A stretch of DNA of 64,000 nucleotides from Paroedura picta (GCF_049243985.1 NC_135386.1:5540501-5604500), one strand, 5' to 3'. Shown: positions 41,500 through 53,409, counted from the first letter of the stretch. Made by a program: numbers and translations. The notes: generated by a model not told the origin, from the sequence alone.

Positions 41500-44240
41500 T
41501 AAAAGATTTTTTTCCACTGAGCAGCATCTTTTCCTTCTCCTGAGAACAGGCTGGAGATTCAACCACCAGTGCTGACAACCCACCTATCAAGGCGAAGGAG
41601 TCTTAGGGGTTAAGGCAGAGAAAGAAGCCCATCCCTGACCTCGGAAGGAGCCAGCTGGTTCGGTGAGTCCCTCCCTCGATAAACTCTCTCCCCAGAGGCC
41701 TGGGCCACCCTGCACTCCCTGCCGTCTCTTGGGGTTGACTATTTAAGGCAAGCCTCTCTCAACCCTTCCCCATCCTCCTTTTCTAAAATAACTCATTGGA
41801 AATAAACAGCCAAAGGCACAGCGCTATAAATCACATATTCTCAGGCCTTGGCTGGCCAAAATGCCAGGGCAAAAGAAAACTTGTGCTCAGAATATTTACA
41901 AGATGGAACGAGATTGTGTAAGCACCCCCTTCCCAGTCTGTGATTGTTTGCCCACAGCTTTTGGCAGTAGGCAGGTGGGCAACAGGTGAAACCAGGCCCC
42001 CCACAGTACCTTTGGGGCAGGAAAGACTTCACCTGTTGAATTATAGCTGGTTGGGCAGCTATTTCCCTTCGAGAGAAAGGCTTTCTTCTTCAGTGCCTTT
42101 CAAGACCCCCTGCAGTTGGATTATAACTCCCCTCTCTCTTGTGTATTAAGGTTGTGGCTTTAAGATTTCGGTGTGCTTTTTTAAACTTCCTGCGGTCTGT
42201 TGCTGGTGTTAAGGACTGGGCATTTGGAAGGTCATTCATTCATAGGGCAACCATAAGTAGGAAGTAACTGGACTTCACTTCACATGCACTCATTGAATTA
42301 TAATATTGGTGGTTGTTTCCCAAGCTCCTTTAGTGGGGTCGGAGGTGCAGGCATTTTCACTGAGGGGTATGGTCCAGGGCTGCCAGTTCGCCCCACCCCC
42401 CCAGTAGGTATAAAGAGAGATTTTCTAGCAGCAGACCTAGCCCCTTTTAGCAAGTGTCAGGACAGCAGTGGGGGAAGAATATAATGAAAGCCAATTTGGC
42501 CTCTGAGAATCTGACGTCACTTCCAGGTTCGCCCCGGAAGTGATGTCATTGTGTCGACACAACGCTCTGGGATTCACAGGACATTCTATAACAAAACCAT
42601 AATATTATTGTTGAATCCTCCAGCATTGCACTGGCCCAGTGACACAACTTCCGGGTTCACCCTGGAAATGAAGCCAAGCAGGGGGAGCGATGCTGCCTTC
42701 CCTGTGGCCAGGGCTTCTGTCTCTTATGGGAAGTTTCAATTTAGAGAAGTCAGCTGCCTCGAGCCACACAGGAAAGGCTAGGTGCAAATATTTCAGCAGA
42801 GGGATCCATTGATAGTTAGCCAGTGGTTCAAATGTCAGGCTAAGATCTGGAAGAGCCAGGTTCGAATCCCCCCTCTGCCACAGAAGCTTGCTAGGTGACC
42901 TTCGCCAGTCACACACCCTCACAGGGGTGTTGGAGGGTAGAAATGGAGGAGGGAACGCTAGAAGCTGCTTTTGGGGGAGGCCAGCAAGCAGTCTTGGATG
43001 CGGTTGTAGCATAGCAAGGCAGGAAGCATTTTGTGTAAAAAAAACGCTTCTTAGCATTTGGAAAGGAAGGCTTTCTGCCTTGCCTCCTGGACTGCTTGTT
43101 TTACTTCCACTGACTTTCTTCCCCGTGTTCTCTCTCAGCCAAGCATCGCCGGTCTCATGTCTCACTCTGCTCCTCAACGACCGAGGATTCGGCCTCTTGA
43201 ACATGGCCCTTATGTTATTTGTGTATCTAAGCCCCGTGGTTGTCCAGGGACCGCTTCCCACTCCAGCCACCGTGCCATCCTTTTGGTGGCGGTGCATCCG
43301 TGTGACCGGCCCTTCTTGAATCCCGTGGCTTCTGCCCGTTCTCTCACTTCTCGGAGACCAATCGCCAGACCTCTTCCAGAACAGGTCTCTCTTTCCTCCC
43401 CCAATTTGTTAATCTCTCGTTCGCCACATGACGGAGAAGAGGAGGCCGTCTGGGTTCAAAAGGATGCCGCCTGGTGTCCATTACAGATCAGATTGCATCT
43501 CTTCGAGGGAATCGTGGACTTCTCCGGGGCTGAAGGTGCTTTGTAAGCACAGCTGTGCACACCCCTGTTCTAGGCAGTCCGGAGGCGTTTGGGTTGGTGG
43601 GATGTGACGCGGATGCTGAGCCCCACAGCAAGCTGAGCCGCGTGGAGAAGGGTCCACTCAGTTTGCAACGACGAGGACCATGAGTGTGCCGGGACAGGAA
43701 GAGACGGCCACACGGGCAACATTTGCTGCGAGAAACGCAGCTTCTCCTCTCGAGGGAATTCTGAAAGAGATTCATTTCTGCTCACGGGTGAGAAGAGTCT
43801 CCCTGCCACCACCCGCGGCCCCAGAAAGCGACTCTCCTTCTCCGGTCTTCAGCGCTGCTGCAGGGAGGTGACGGGCGCTTCCCCGCAGCTGAGAGGGCCA
43901 AGCTGCAAAATGTCACCGCTCATCTCCAAGGAGGGCCGAGGGAAGGCAGCCCCGTCTGCAGAAGCTCAAAAGATGACAGCGTGTTGGGGGGGACACCAGC
44001 AGGGGGGGACGGCTGCGGCTGTTTCTGGCTGCTTGACAAAACCCTGCGGAAAAGTTTCCTCGGAAAGCATCGTCTTCCAGTGGATGTCCCTTCCCAGCAT
44101 GCACCAAGGGGGAAATGGAACGTCAAAATGGGCAACCGGGGGTACACATGGCCTCTTTTTAGGCCTCGGGGAGGATGCAAACCCAAGCGGGATGCCTTCA
44201 TGATCGAAGCAATCTGGTGCTCCAATCTCCCTGCATATTT
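41500..44240. other. intergenic, no recognised gene
   Basis: This is mostly unique sequence. A worn SINE fragment (GCTAAGATCTGGAAGAGCCA, GGTTCGAATCCCCCCTCTGC) lies at 42815-42915, and a GACGTCACTTCC ... GGAAGTGATGTC stem at 42513-42546. The open frames at 42605-43297 (minus) and 43058-43546 match no family. Confidence 0.4.
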
Positions 44241-44245
44241 AAACT

Positions 44246-44345
44246 CTGAAGAAGAAGAAGAAGAGTTGGTTCTTATATGCCGCTTTTCCCTACCCGAAGG
44301 AGGCTCAAAGCGGCTTACAGCCGCCTTCCCATTCCTCTCCCTGCC
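44246..44345 (-). repeat. tRNA-derived SINE, 3' end, young subfamily
   Basis: The first ~95 bases are nearly identical to 31005-31100. On the minus strand the (CTT)n tail is long and clean. The 5' part is missing. Confidence 0.85.
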
Positions 44346-44945
44346 AACAAAAACCAACTGTGGTTCATAAGCCCCCGTATGTGGTTCATAAGTCCCCTGT
44401 CTAAACCTAGTCAGTGACACGCTCTTTAAAGAAAAGCAAGTTGCTAGTCCTTAAGGTTTTGATCCATTTCGTCGTCAAACTGTTACCCGTCCCTCAAGAG
44501 GAGACGCCGTTTTTAGATTCGGGTTTGGTTTCTGGCACCGGACGTTGCAAATATGAAAGAGAACATGGTTACGATTGGGAATAATCTCGGCGTGAGTGGC
44601 CAAGTGCTGATCCGGTTTGATTGAACTAGAGCGACAGCTGGAATTAGAACTGCGGCCAAAGTATTTGGGCTGTTTTTTTTTTTTTTAAGCCAGATCTTGT
44701 GGAAATGGAGGAGATCATTTGATGAGATGAGCTAAAGAAGAGAACCCCACACTTTTAAGTGAGAATTAGAGCTGCTGTTAGGCCTGCCAAATCCAGGGGA
44801 GGTTGGAGCTTGGGACAGGAGATGTGATGCTATTGTGTCCTGGTGACTGCTTAGACGTAAGACTGCTGAGGAAGGCCAGGGTTACTACGAAGACGCAGGC
44901 ATTTAGAAATCATGGTTGAACGTCTCTTACCTTTAACACCCTACA

Positions 44946-45012
44946 GCAGGGGCAGCCAAACTGTAGCTCTCCAGATGTCCATGGACTACAGTTCCCATGA
45001 TCCCCTGCCAAC
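44946..45012 (+). repeat. palindromic MITE, left half
   Basis: CAGGGGCAGCCAAACTGTAG, CTCTCCAGATGTCCATGGAC and AGTTCCCATGATCCCCTGCC are present. Confidence 0.75.
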
Positions 45013-45199
45013 TGGCCATACTGAGCCACCTCTGAAAGGAGACATGCCCAAATTAGGGCTGATGTAATCAAAGGTGACGAAATCTTGTTCTGCCAGCTTT
45101 TAATCTGCGCTGTGGGATGGAATGGAAAAGAGAACAGATCCCACCATATATAAATGCTTAAAAAGCAGCTTAAAGAAGCAGGCAAGGGAAATGCCCCAT

Positions 45200-45310
45200 G
45201 GGGCGATTTCGCAGGTGCTAAATGATGCCATTTCAGTCCACTTTACTGACGGTTTGCGAAGGGACAGAATATTCCTTGCCACAATCCACAACAAGGCTAA
45301 CGTTGGCCCA
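45200..45310. repeat. fold-back MITE (CAATCCACTTT family), worn
   Basis: GCTAAATGATGCCATTTCAG and TCCACTTTACTGACGGTTTG match the left side of the element at 31935. The right arm is eroded. Confidence 0.5.
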
Positions 45311-45814
45311 TAGTGAATTTTTGAAATGCGGCTCCCATTAATGGTGCATCTGTTGGACTTGACCGGGGAAACATCAGCCTTGCATTCGAATCTCTTCAAA
45401 TGAGCCTTTTTCAGGTTACAGACCGGCAACAGGGATGAGACGATGTTTTTCCTCCCTACATTCCAGCCTGCTTTCACTCCCGGGCACCTCCTGACCTGCC
45501 CAGGCTATAAATACTTCCTACTCAGTCCTGGTTCCTTTGCTGGTGTTTACAGCACGCTACTCCGGCTCCCTTATCGGTTGCCGCTGCTTTTAGCTGCCTG
45601 CCACGTTTTTAAGGTGCCTCCGGACCTCTGCTTCGTTTAGCCCATATATAGACATCAACTCTGAACTCTTGATTGCTCAAACTGTTGTTCTTGGGTTAGG
45701 GTGGCCAACCACAGTGATCCCAGCGACGGTCACCTCCCAGCTAGATTAGTGTAACTCACTCTGCACAAGTCTTAATGTTGATCCAGAAATTACAAAATGA
45801 GGATTACGACAGCA

Positions 45815-45965
45815 TTTAAGGCCTAGTTGGAACAGCTCTGTCTTGACGTCCCAGTGGAACTGTCCAAGGTCTTGCAGGGCCCTGATCTCACCAGGGAGTG
45901 TGTTCCACCCGACCGGGGCCAGGGCTGAAAAGACCCTGGCCCTGGTTGAAGTCTGATATCTTTGG
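45815..45965 (-). repeat. LINE-like dispersed repeat
   Basis: GTCTTGCAGGGCCCTGATCT, CACCAGGGAGTGTGTTCCAC and AAAAGACCCTGGCCCTGGTT are familiar phrases of reptile L2/CR1-like elements. Orientation and family are uncertain. Confidence 0.5.
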
Positions 45966-46464
45966 GCTCGGACATCTCGAGCCAGTTTTGCCCTCTAAAT
46001 CTTATGTTGTTTTGGGGGGACAAATGGCCAGGGAAAACACAGCGGTTTTCTCCAGCGGAGAGCATTTCTGGACAGGGAAGATGCTTTCAGCTTCTCAGCA
46101 GGAAAGTGCCAGCTGCAAATGTGCTTCAGCCGACCAATAAAGGAGCAAATCCGCTCCTTCAGTGCCACAGTATTGACCATCCGCCATGCTTCCGCTTGGA
46201 TGCCTCTCTGGCCTAGTTCTCATTAAGGTGAGAAACCTCCCTCTTGCAGGACTGTTTCAAACGGCAAAAGTGAGCTCCCCCCAACAAATACTCCTTCGTA
46301 CGGTGATTATACCCGTCGTGATGGAAAGGAATTGGGCTTTGGGGAAATAGCTCCAGAAGGGTATACAAACGGGTCTGTTGCTGCATTTCAGTGGATTTAG
46401 GCGAGTGTGACTCTAGGCGCAAGCTTTGCTGTGAGTTGTTAGGACATTTTTTTATTTACTTCAT

Positions 46465-46665
46465 TTATGCCCTTTCTCCCCACTGGGGACTCAGAGCTGC
46501 TTAGATCACTCCCCTCTCTTGCATTGTATCTCCACAACGACTCTGTGAGGTAGGTCAGGCTGAGAGAGGAGACCTACCTCTCTCAGCCTGACCTACCGGG
46601 ATCTTCTGTGTTGCGATGGCAATTCGACCCTGGGGCTCCAGTACACCACACTGGCTCTCATGTAC
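46465..46665 (-). repeat. SINE-like repeat containing a perfect 21-bp hairpin
   Basis: The flanks read as a minus-strand tRNA-derived element (ATTCGACCCTGGGGCTCCAG B-box side, GTACACCACACTGGCTCTCA head). Inside, 46549-46569 is exactly complementary to 46577-46597 (arm starting GGTAGGTCAGGC) with a 7-nt loop. Confidence 0.75.
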
Positions 46666-46724
46666 AATAAATGTGTTATAGTAAATAATATAATATAGAT
46701 TTTATTTCCAGATATATTTGTAGT

Positions 46725-46802
46725 TGTGAGTGTCCTGCATTGGGCAGGGGGTTGGACTAGATGACCCTGGAGGTCCCTTCCACCGTTGTGATTCTATGAG
46801 TC
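46725..46802 (+). repeat. CR1 LINE 3' end
   Basis: GCAGGGGGTTGGACTAGATG, ACCCTGGAGGTCCCTTCCAC and GTGATTCTATGAG form the canonical CR1 terminus. Confidence 0.85.
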
Positions 46803-47331
46803 TGATTGTCAATACTCGGAGATTGCCGTGAGCCAAGAGCAACTGGTACACATCACAGGGTAACCCAAAAAGTTACATTCTGGGAATCAAAAGCTTTCTT
46901 GTTTTTTTTTGGGGGGGGGGGCAGGTTGCAGGTTAATAGGGTTGAACTGTATTTTGGGGACTAGAGGGCTCCTATATCAGATGCTGGAGCCTGGGAGCAG
47001 AAGAGGAAATTCATCTTGCACTTGAGTTCCTTGCAAATTCATTTTCTTAGAGAGGCAGGGTTTAAGAGCGGGGGAAAACACAGCCTTTTCATGGTGCTGT
47101 TCCATGCATTATTCAGCAACAAATCCATGTTTGCTACCAAGTGCACACTTACAAACAAGAGTCAATCCCAGTTCTGTGACAGGTACTTTTTGGGGGGAGG
47201 AGGTGATATAAAAAAAAAATCAAATTCATACATTATGTTTGAGCAGTCTGGCTGAAAAGATCAATTAATTCTATTGCATTAACTCAATGCCATGGCAAAC
47301 CCCCAATTTAAATAAATATATATATAAATAT

Positions 47332-47540
<209 letters not shown>

Positions 47541-47574
47541 AAAACAAACAGAGGAGACAAAGCTAGACAATCGC

Positions 47575-47685
47575 TGTTGGATTCCAGTCCAGCCCACTTT
47601 TGAGACCAACAAGAGTTTCTTGCTAAAATCAGAGTCCAGTAGCACCTTTAAGACCAACAAAGATTCATTCAAGGTGTCCCAAGAG
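47575..47685 (-). repeat. GACCAACA-type repeat
   Basis: AAAATCAGAGTCCAGTAGCA then CCTTTAAGACCAACAAAGAT is present, preceded by a second worn piece (TTTTGAGACCAACAAGAGTT). Confidence 0.75.
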
Positions 47686-47689
47686 TTTC

Positions 47690-48600
47690 CGGGTAGGAGC
47701 ATTTGAGAGTCAAAACTCTCTGTGTCAGCCATGTTGGAACATGTCAGCCATGAGTTGAGTAGAAAGGGAGATCTCGGAGTCCTTTTAGCCTACTCCGAAG
47801 GTGGTGCGCGTGGGGGGGGGGGGCGGAGGGTTCCGTAAAGAAAACCTGCAAAGATGCAAAGGTAACAATGCCCATTGTCATCACCTTGATCAGAGCAGAG
47901 GGGAAAGGCAGGAAATAGGGGTCAGTGCTGAGATAAGAATCGGAGGGGGTCCATTGTTCTCAGCTGGCGATTTATGCCATCCCAGTGCCAAACAGCAAAG
48001 AGTCCAGGAGCTCCTTAAAGATCGACAACATCTGCGCCAGGGGATAGATCTCTGAAGAAATGAACGGAGGCTCACGGAAGCTCATCCCCTGCCACCAACT
48101 TGGTTGGTCTTTAAGATGCTCCTGGATTCTGCCTCTTTGCTGCCCCTGCAGACAAGCAGGCTCCCCATCTTGATCGCACGGAGTCAAATCCCTGAAGATA
48201 GCCATTGCACGAGGAACGTTTCCAACATGACCTTGGGAGCAAAAAGCAGCAAAGTTAAAAAATAGGCTGGCTGAGGCTAACGAATGATTCCCTCCCAAAA
48301 CTTGTACCAGGCTGGCAACGGTGACCCACCAGCAGTATGGCCAGTTTTGTTCTGCTCCGACCTGCCAGAGCATCTGGATTAAAATCTTCCCAAAATCTCT
48401 TTCGGGATCTGCCGCTTAAATCAGGCACGGACCCATCATCCCAGGAGCCAGATCTCCGGTGCATCTCCGGCTGCAAGAGCAGACCGGCTCTCAGCATGGC
48501 CAATTGTCCGGAATCCCAGGCTGAAAATAAAACAGGAATTCGGCCACGGCATGGTTTTTAAAAAGGCAGTTCGGTTGCGGGTTGATCCGTGCGCCACTTG
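47690..48600. other. intergenic, upstream of the second CpG island
   Basis: The sequence is mostly unique; a worn GACCAACA-type piece lies at 47995-48130. No exon was recognised. Confidence 0.35.
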
Positions 48601-50400
48601 GGTAGGTGTCAAAGGTGGGCGCATCCGGATCTAGATTTCCCGGGCGCGATCCGTCCCGACCCCGCGTCTTGGCGCAGGAACAGCCGCGTCCGCGCAGGGT
48701 CGTATAAAACCATCAGCTCCCCAAAGCCCGCGCTGGGTTCGACTCGAGAGGAGGAGGAGGGAAACGGGATTCTTTGCCATTTATTTAGGAAAAGATTTAT
48801 TTTCATTTTTTTTTAAATGGGAGGGATCCTGCGTGGCGCGATCCCGATTTCGTTCCCATCCACCCTGCTCAGCAGGATCGGAAGCCTCGCAAAGGCTGCC
48901 CGTGAGAAAGCCGCTTCCCCCAAGGCCGGGGCGAGGAGGAGAAGCCGGAAGAGCCCCGGAAATGGGCCACGATCCCCGGCCTATTTCCTGGGACGGTTCC
49001 CGCGCTCCTCCTCCCCGCCCCGGGACAGGCGGTCAGACGGCGCCCTGCCTGCCCCTGCAGGGGAAGCGGCCAGGGAGAGCCGCGCCGCCTCGTTCGTTGC
49101 CAGGCTCGACGGCTCCGCTTCGGACGGGGACAGACCGCGACCCGCGTCCCCTTCGCCGGCTGCCCGTGGCGTTTTCGCGGGAAAGCCTCGCTCGCTTCCG
49201 CTTCCCGCGGGCCTCGTCCTTTTTTGCCCGGAGACTTCGCTTCCAGGGCCCGATTTGTTTGCACGAAACGAAAGGAGCGCGGGCGAGGCGCGGCGGGCTG
49301 AGCGCCTCCCGGGGTCGGGGGGGTCGGGGGGCTCACGGGCGAGGAGCGCCTCGATCCGGATCTCCCCCGGCGCGCTTTGGCCTCCGGAGCGCGCAAAGCG
49401 TCGCAACTCCAACGACGGGAGGATTTGGCAATGCGGGGCGGGCGGGCGGAGTTTGCCGGGGAGGGGGGCTGGCTATTGGCCGCCTCTGCACGGCGCCCCT
49501 CGGCGGGCTCCTAAGCGGGGCTTCCCCGGAGATCGGACCCCGATCCAAGCCAAGGCTTTTTGCATCGCCTGGCCCGCTGGATTGCCCCGGAGAGCGCGCG
49601 TCGGAAAAAAGCCCGGCGGCCCCTTTAAGAAAGTTCAGTCGGGCGAGTTCATCAAAGTTTTAAAAGTTCCGTGGAGCAAAAAAAAAAAAAGGGGGGGGGG
49701 GAGAGAAAAGGAGGCGGGCGCGCGGAGAAGACGCCCGTCGAAAGTTCGCCGGCGGCGGTAGGCGGGGATTGGCTGGTCAGTTCCCCCGGAGACAATGATG
49801 CGGGGCGGGAGGGGGCGCGAGCCGGCCCCGCCCCACCCGCGAGCCGGCCGGGCCGCTCCCCGCGGCGCGCGCCAATTGCACAGGCGAGGCAGGCGAGCGC
49901 GGGCGGCGCGAGGCCCCCGGCAGCAGCTGCAGGTCGTTGGCAGCCCTTGGCCGCTCATTGGCCGGCGGCGCGCGGCCAGCTGGATGGGAGCCCGGGTGAA
50001 ATAGGCGCGCGCCTCGCCCCCTCGCCCACCACCTGCACCGGCGCACCCCAGCCCACCCCACCCCACCGGCCGCCACCTGCCCCACGTCTCCCCACCTCAG
50101 CCCGGAGGGCGCCCGCAGTGCCCCAGCCGTGCCCCACCCCGCCCGCCCTCTTTGGCCCCTGCTTGCACCCACCATGAGCAACCTGCCCAAGGAGAGCGAG
50201 CACAGCAGCAACAGCCTCGAGGAAGAGGTAGGAGAGCACGAGGGGGGGGGCGCTCTTGGGGGGCGACTTTGCCTCAGTTTCCCTCCCCCTCTGCCTGTTT
50301 GAGGGCCTGGGGGGGGCGTCACGCCCGCCTCCTGTGGAGGAATGGCCAGCTTTTTGCCTGGCTTTAAGGGGCCGCTTGTGCTCCCCTGTGGCCTCCTTCA
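48600..50400 (+). promoter_or_regulatory. RBPMS2: CpG-island promoter of the RBPMS2-like gene
   Basis: CpG is very dense over about 1.8 kb, with many GC boxes and several ATTGG (inverted CCAAT) words (for example near 49480, 49768 and 49956) in the 700 bases before the coding start at 50174. The long open frames here (48817-49761 and others on both strands) come from the lack of stop codons in CpG-rich DNA and are not called as genes. Confidence 0.75.
50174..50227 (+). CDS. RBPMS2: RBPMS2-like RNA-binding protein, coding exon 1
   Basis: After a GC-rich leader, CACCATGAG is a good Kozak context. The 54-nt exon reads MSNLPKESEHSSNSLEEE and stops at donor gtagga. RBPMS2 proteins I recall begin MSNLK..-EH....LEEE, with the exon boundary right before VRTLFVSGLPVDIKP, so length, ends and phase 0 all fit; RBPMS starts differently (MNNGGK). 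The family has one RRM and binds CAC-containing RNAs as a dimer in smooth muscle, heart and oocyte RNA granules. None of the RRM exons lies in the window, so the call rests on 18 residues, the CpG island and the neighbours. Confidence 0.72.
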
Positions 50401-52380
50401 CCTTCATCCTCATGTTCCCGGCCTGAGCGATGCTTGGGAGTGGTCCAATTCCAGCCGCACCTTGGCCTGGCGGAGTCCTGCTGCACCCAGCCCCGTGGGC
50501 TTCTGTGCTGCCTCAGAATAGCCGAGTCCAGCTCTGTGGGTCCCTTTGGGGGGAAGGGGTTTGTTTATTTATTTATATTTATATACCGCCTTCCCCAGAG
50601 GCTCAGGGGTTGGAGTCCCAAAAACCCGGGCTCGCATGGGAGCCTCCGGTGCGGCTTCTCTTTCGGGGTGCTTCTGCCCAGATGCCCACAGCCACTTGCC
50701 GTCTAAGGGTGGCCTCAGAGGGGTTTTCTTTTGTCCCTGCCCCAGCTTCTTGGGGCGCGTTTGCGTGGGTGACGGGCAGCCGTGGTGCTTGCGCCGTGCC
50801 TCTAGCAATGCCTCCTGGAAAGCGCATGGTCGCTTCCGCTCAGCTTGGCGTGCGGCTCTTCGTCCCTTGAAGAAGGGAAAGGAGCAATTAGTGTTTCTTT
50901 TTCTTCTCCTCCGCGGGGTATGTCTTTTTCTTGCTCTGGCTAGTTGGGACTGAGCCGTAGTGTTGCCTCTGCTGTTAGAACTGATGGGTGGACTGAGAGA
51001 GAGACCCCGTTTCTAGGTATGACCTGCAGAGGTGGGCAGAGTATGCCGCTGTGAATTTAGGGCTTTCCCTTTCTATGCAGCTAGATATGATTCCAGTAAC
51101 ACCGTGGTGACCTGTGAGGTTTTCGGGGGCGAGTTCTCAAAAATCTAGAGTTCCCTTCATCAGATGCTAGTCTCCAGATTCCCTTTTAAATGCCTCTTCT
51201 GTTCAGAATCTCTTGATTTGGGGCGTGCCTTGCCCGTTTTTTTGCAAAACGGCTAGCCAGACCGTGTCTGCGGATTGCCATGTCGCATGGGCGACCTGCA
51301 GAGAAAATTGCCATCTTGCGTAACCCTTTAAGTGTCGTCTTCATGCGCCATAGTACATGTCGAGCTGTTCGCATCCATCCGAGACGCCTCCATTTTGTGT
51401 GCGCAGATCTAGAAACGCAGCGAGAACCTCAATTCCCCTGGACCACAGCATATCACTTGGTGTGTCCCCCCCCCCCAAAAAAACGGCCGTGCAGCTTTGT
51501 TGTCGCAGAATGGCGTCTGTTCTAGTCCGACTTCTTCCCGCGCCTAGCCGAAGACATGCAATTGGTGTTCAGCAATGTGGTTGAATGTTTGGGCCACGTC
51601 CCACTCATTGCCTGAAACCTCAAAATCATTGTGATATATTTCATCCAATGCAGTTTGCATGAAATTGATCATTCAGTGGAGGGGTGTTCCTTCTTTCGCT
51701 TTTCATTTCCACTCCATGAGCCCGGAGGTGAATGCCGTAGCAATGCGTACCCTAGTGCACTGCATGCCTTAACGCGGTCAGAAGGATTTAATGAGAGGTT
51801 TTCATGCTTCTCAGCGCTTGTGTGTATCATGGGGTTGGGATGGGGGGCTTCTAGGTTAAGCTCTTGGCACAGTCTGGAAGTGTTTTGCTTCCAAAGTCAG
51901 CTGCTTTACCTGTCCGCCCCAAGTTAAAAGATGTCTCCCTGCTTCCAGAGTTGACCAGGTTGCTTTGTGCAAAGCATCCATGCTCATCCATCGATTTGTA
52001 TGATAATTATAGCATGATTGATTAAGGGCAAGGGCCGCTAAATTACTCTGGTCCCGAAACATGCACCATTGAATAAAATTTTGGGGGGAATTAAATGGAA
52101 GGTGTTCTCACATTTGTTACCTTGCAGGGTCTTGTTTTGTGAATGCCACTGCTAATTTTTCTGGGAAGAAAAAGTCAGGCAGAATTAGTGACCTCTCAGT
52201 GCCAGTTCTAGAAGGGTAGATGGGTTAAGTTGGTTGCAGCCAAGATGAGTGGGAATCTCGAGGTGCGTTTTTATAAGAAGCCATCGTTAAACCATGTTAA
52301 TGAGGATGCCAGTACTGGTTTGATGTATGGAAGTTGTAACATATGTGTATTGTGAACTGCCACGAGCCCGCTGTGCTGGT
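50228..52380. other. RBPMS2 intron 1, proximal part
   Basis: This is mostly unique sequence. A LINE tail remnant in minus orientation (TTTATTTATATTTATATACC and GCCTTCCCCAGAGGCTCAGG) lies at 50561-50612. The AT-rich block at 51950-52140 looks constrained and is reported as a finding. No RRM exon was found. Confidence 0.5.
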
Positions 52381-52382
52381 AT

Positions 52383-52670
52383 AAAGGTAAAGGTGAAGGT
52401 ATCCCCTGTGCAAGCACTGAGTCATGTCTGACCCTTGGGGTGACGCCCTCTAGCGTTTTCATGGCAGACTCAATCTGGGGTGGTTTGCCAGTGCCTTCCC
52501 CAGTCATTACCATTTACCCCCCGGCAAGCTGGGTACTCATTTTACCGACCTTGGAAGGATGGAAGGCTGAGTCAACCTTGAGCCGGCTGCTGGGATTGAA
52601 CTCCCAGCCTCATGGGCAGAGCTTTCAGACTGCATGTCTGCTGCCTTACCACTCTGCGCCACAAGAGGCT
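52383..52670 (-). repeat. Sauria-type SINE, near full length
   Basis: It is almost identical to 4122-4410 in the same reverse orientation: tail AAAGGTAAAGGTGAAGGTAT, body GTCATGTCTGACCCTTGGGG and head TCTGCGCCACAAGAGGCTC. I see no clear target-site duplication. Confidence 0.87.
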
Positions 52671-52764
52671 CATAACATAACCTCTGCTACACTATTTCAC
52701 TTCTTTCCCTGGCATATGGACTACTCAGAAATGTAATGCCTGACGGGAACCCCAAACAGCTGAC

Positions 52765-52905
52765 GTAGCTACCTTCACAACAACCCTGTGAGGTAGGTTG
52801 TTGACAGTGTGCAACTGGCCCACCGTCCCCCCAGGCAAGATCTGAATCTGGTGTTCCCAGCCTAGTCCAACACTTTAACCGCTATACCACATGCTAAGTA
52901 CGTAC
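52765..52905 (-). repeat. tRNA-derived SINE relative, worn
   Basis: CACAACAACCCTGTGAGGTA, CAAGATCTGAATCTGGTGTT and ACTTTAACCGCTATACCACA read, on the minus strand, as head and body of the family related to 46465-46665. Confidence 0.65.
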
Positions 52906-52944
52906 ATAACTCGGCTCTTGTACAGAGTCAAACTACTGGATATG

Positions 52945-53130
52945 GGGAAAAACCTGAGTCCAGAAGTACCTTTAAGACCAACAAAGATTTAGTCAAGGTG
53001 TGCGCTTTCATGCGCAGGCCCATTCCTCATGCACACGAAAGCTCCTGCCTTGAATACATCCTTATTGATCTTAAAGGTGCCCCTGGACTCAAATTTTGTT
53101 TTGCTCCTTCAGACCAACACGGCCACCCAC
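52945..53130. repeat. fold-back of GACCAACA-type repeat
   Basis: GAGTCCAGAAGTACCTTTAA and GACCAACAAAGATTTAGTCA (left) face TGATCTTAAAGGTGCCCCTG and GACTCAAATTTTG (right). The loop contains CGCTTTCATGCGCAGG and CACACGAAAGCTCCTG, also inverted. Confidence 0.75.
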
Positions 53131-53219
53131 TTGAATCGCTGGGATATGCACAGACAGATTCTCCAGGGTGTTGTGAAAAAACAAAATCCTTTAATGGAGA
53201 TGCTGAAGGTTGATCCTGC

Positions 53220-53405
53220 GACGACCTGCATTCAGTTAAGATGCTTCCCCACTGGTGTAGGTCCCAGGTCTGATCCCCAGAACCTCCTGTTAAAAGTAGC
53301 CGCTGATGAGAAAGACCTCAGCTTGGAGATCTGCTGCCAGTCAGAGCAGACAATACCGATCTTAATAGATGGAAGTTCTGGCCCAGTACGAAGCAACTTC
53401 ATGTA
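53220..53405 (+). repeat. tRNA-derived SINE, worn
   Basis: GGTCCCAGGTCTGATCCCC (B box), GATGAGAAAGACCTCAGCTT and GCTGCCAGTCAGAGCAGACA, then ATACCGATCTTAATAGATGG, follow the family body. The A box is eroded. Confidence 0.7.
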
Positions 53406-53409
53406 CACC

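Noticed and set aside
42605-43297. 230-residue minus-strand open frame
   Set aside because: It includes a SINE fragment at 42815-42915 and resembles no known protein.
48817-49761. 314-residue open frame in the CpG island
   Set aside because: The Arg/Ala/Pro/Gly-rich composition, with long open frames on both strands at once, is the signature of CpG-rich promoter DNA, not coding sequence.
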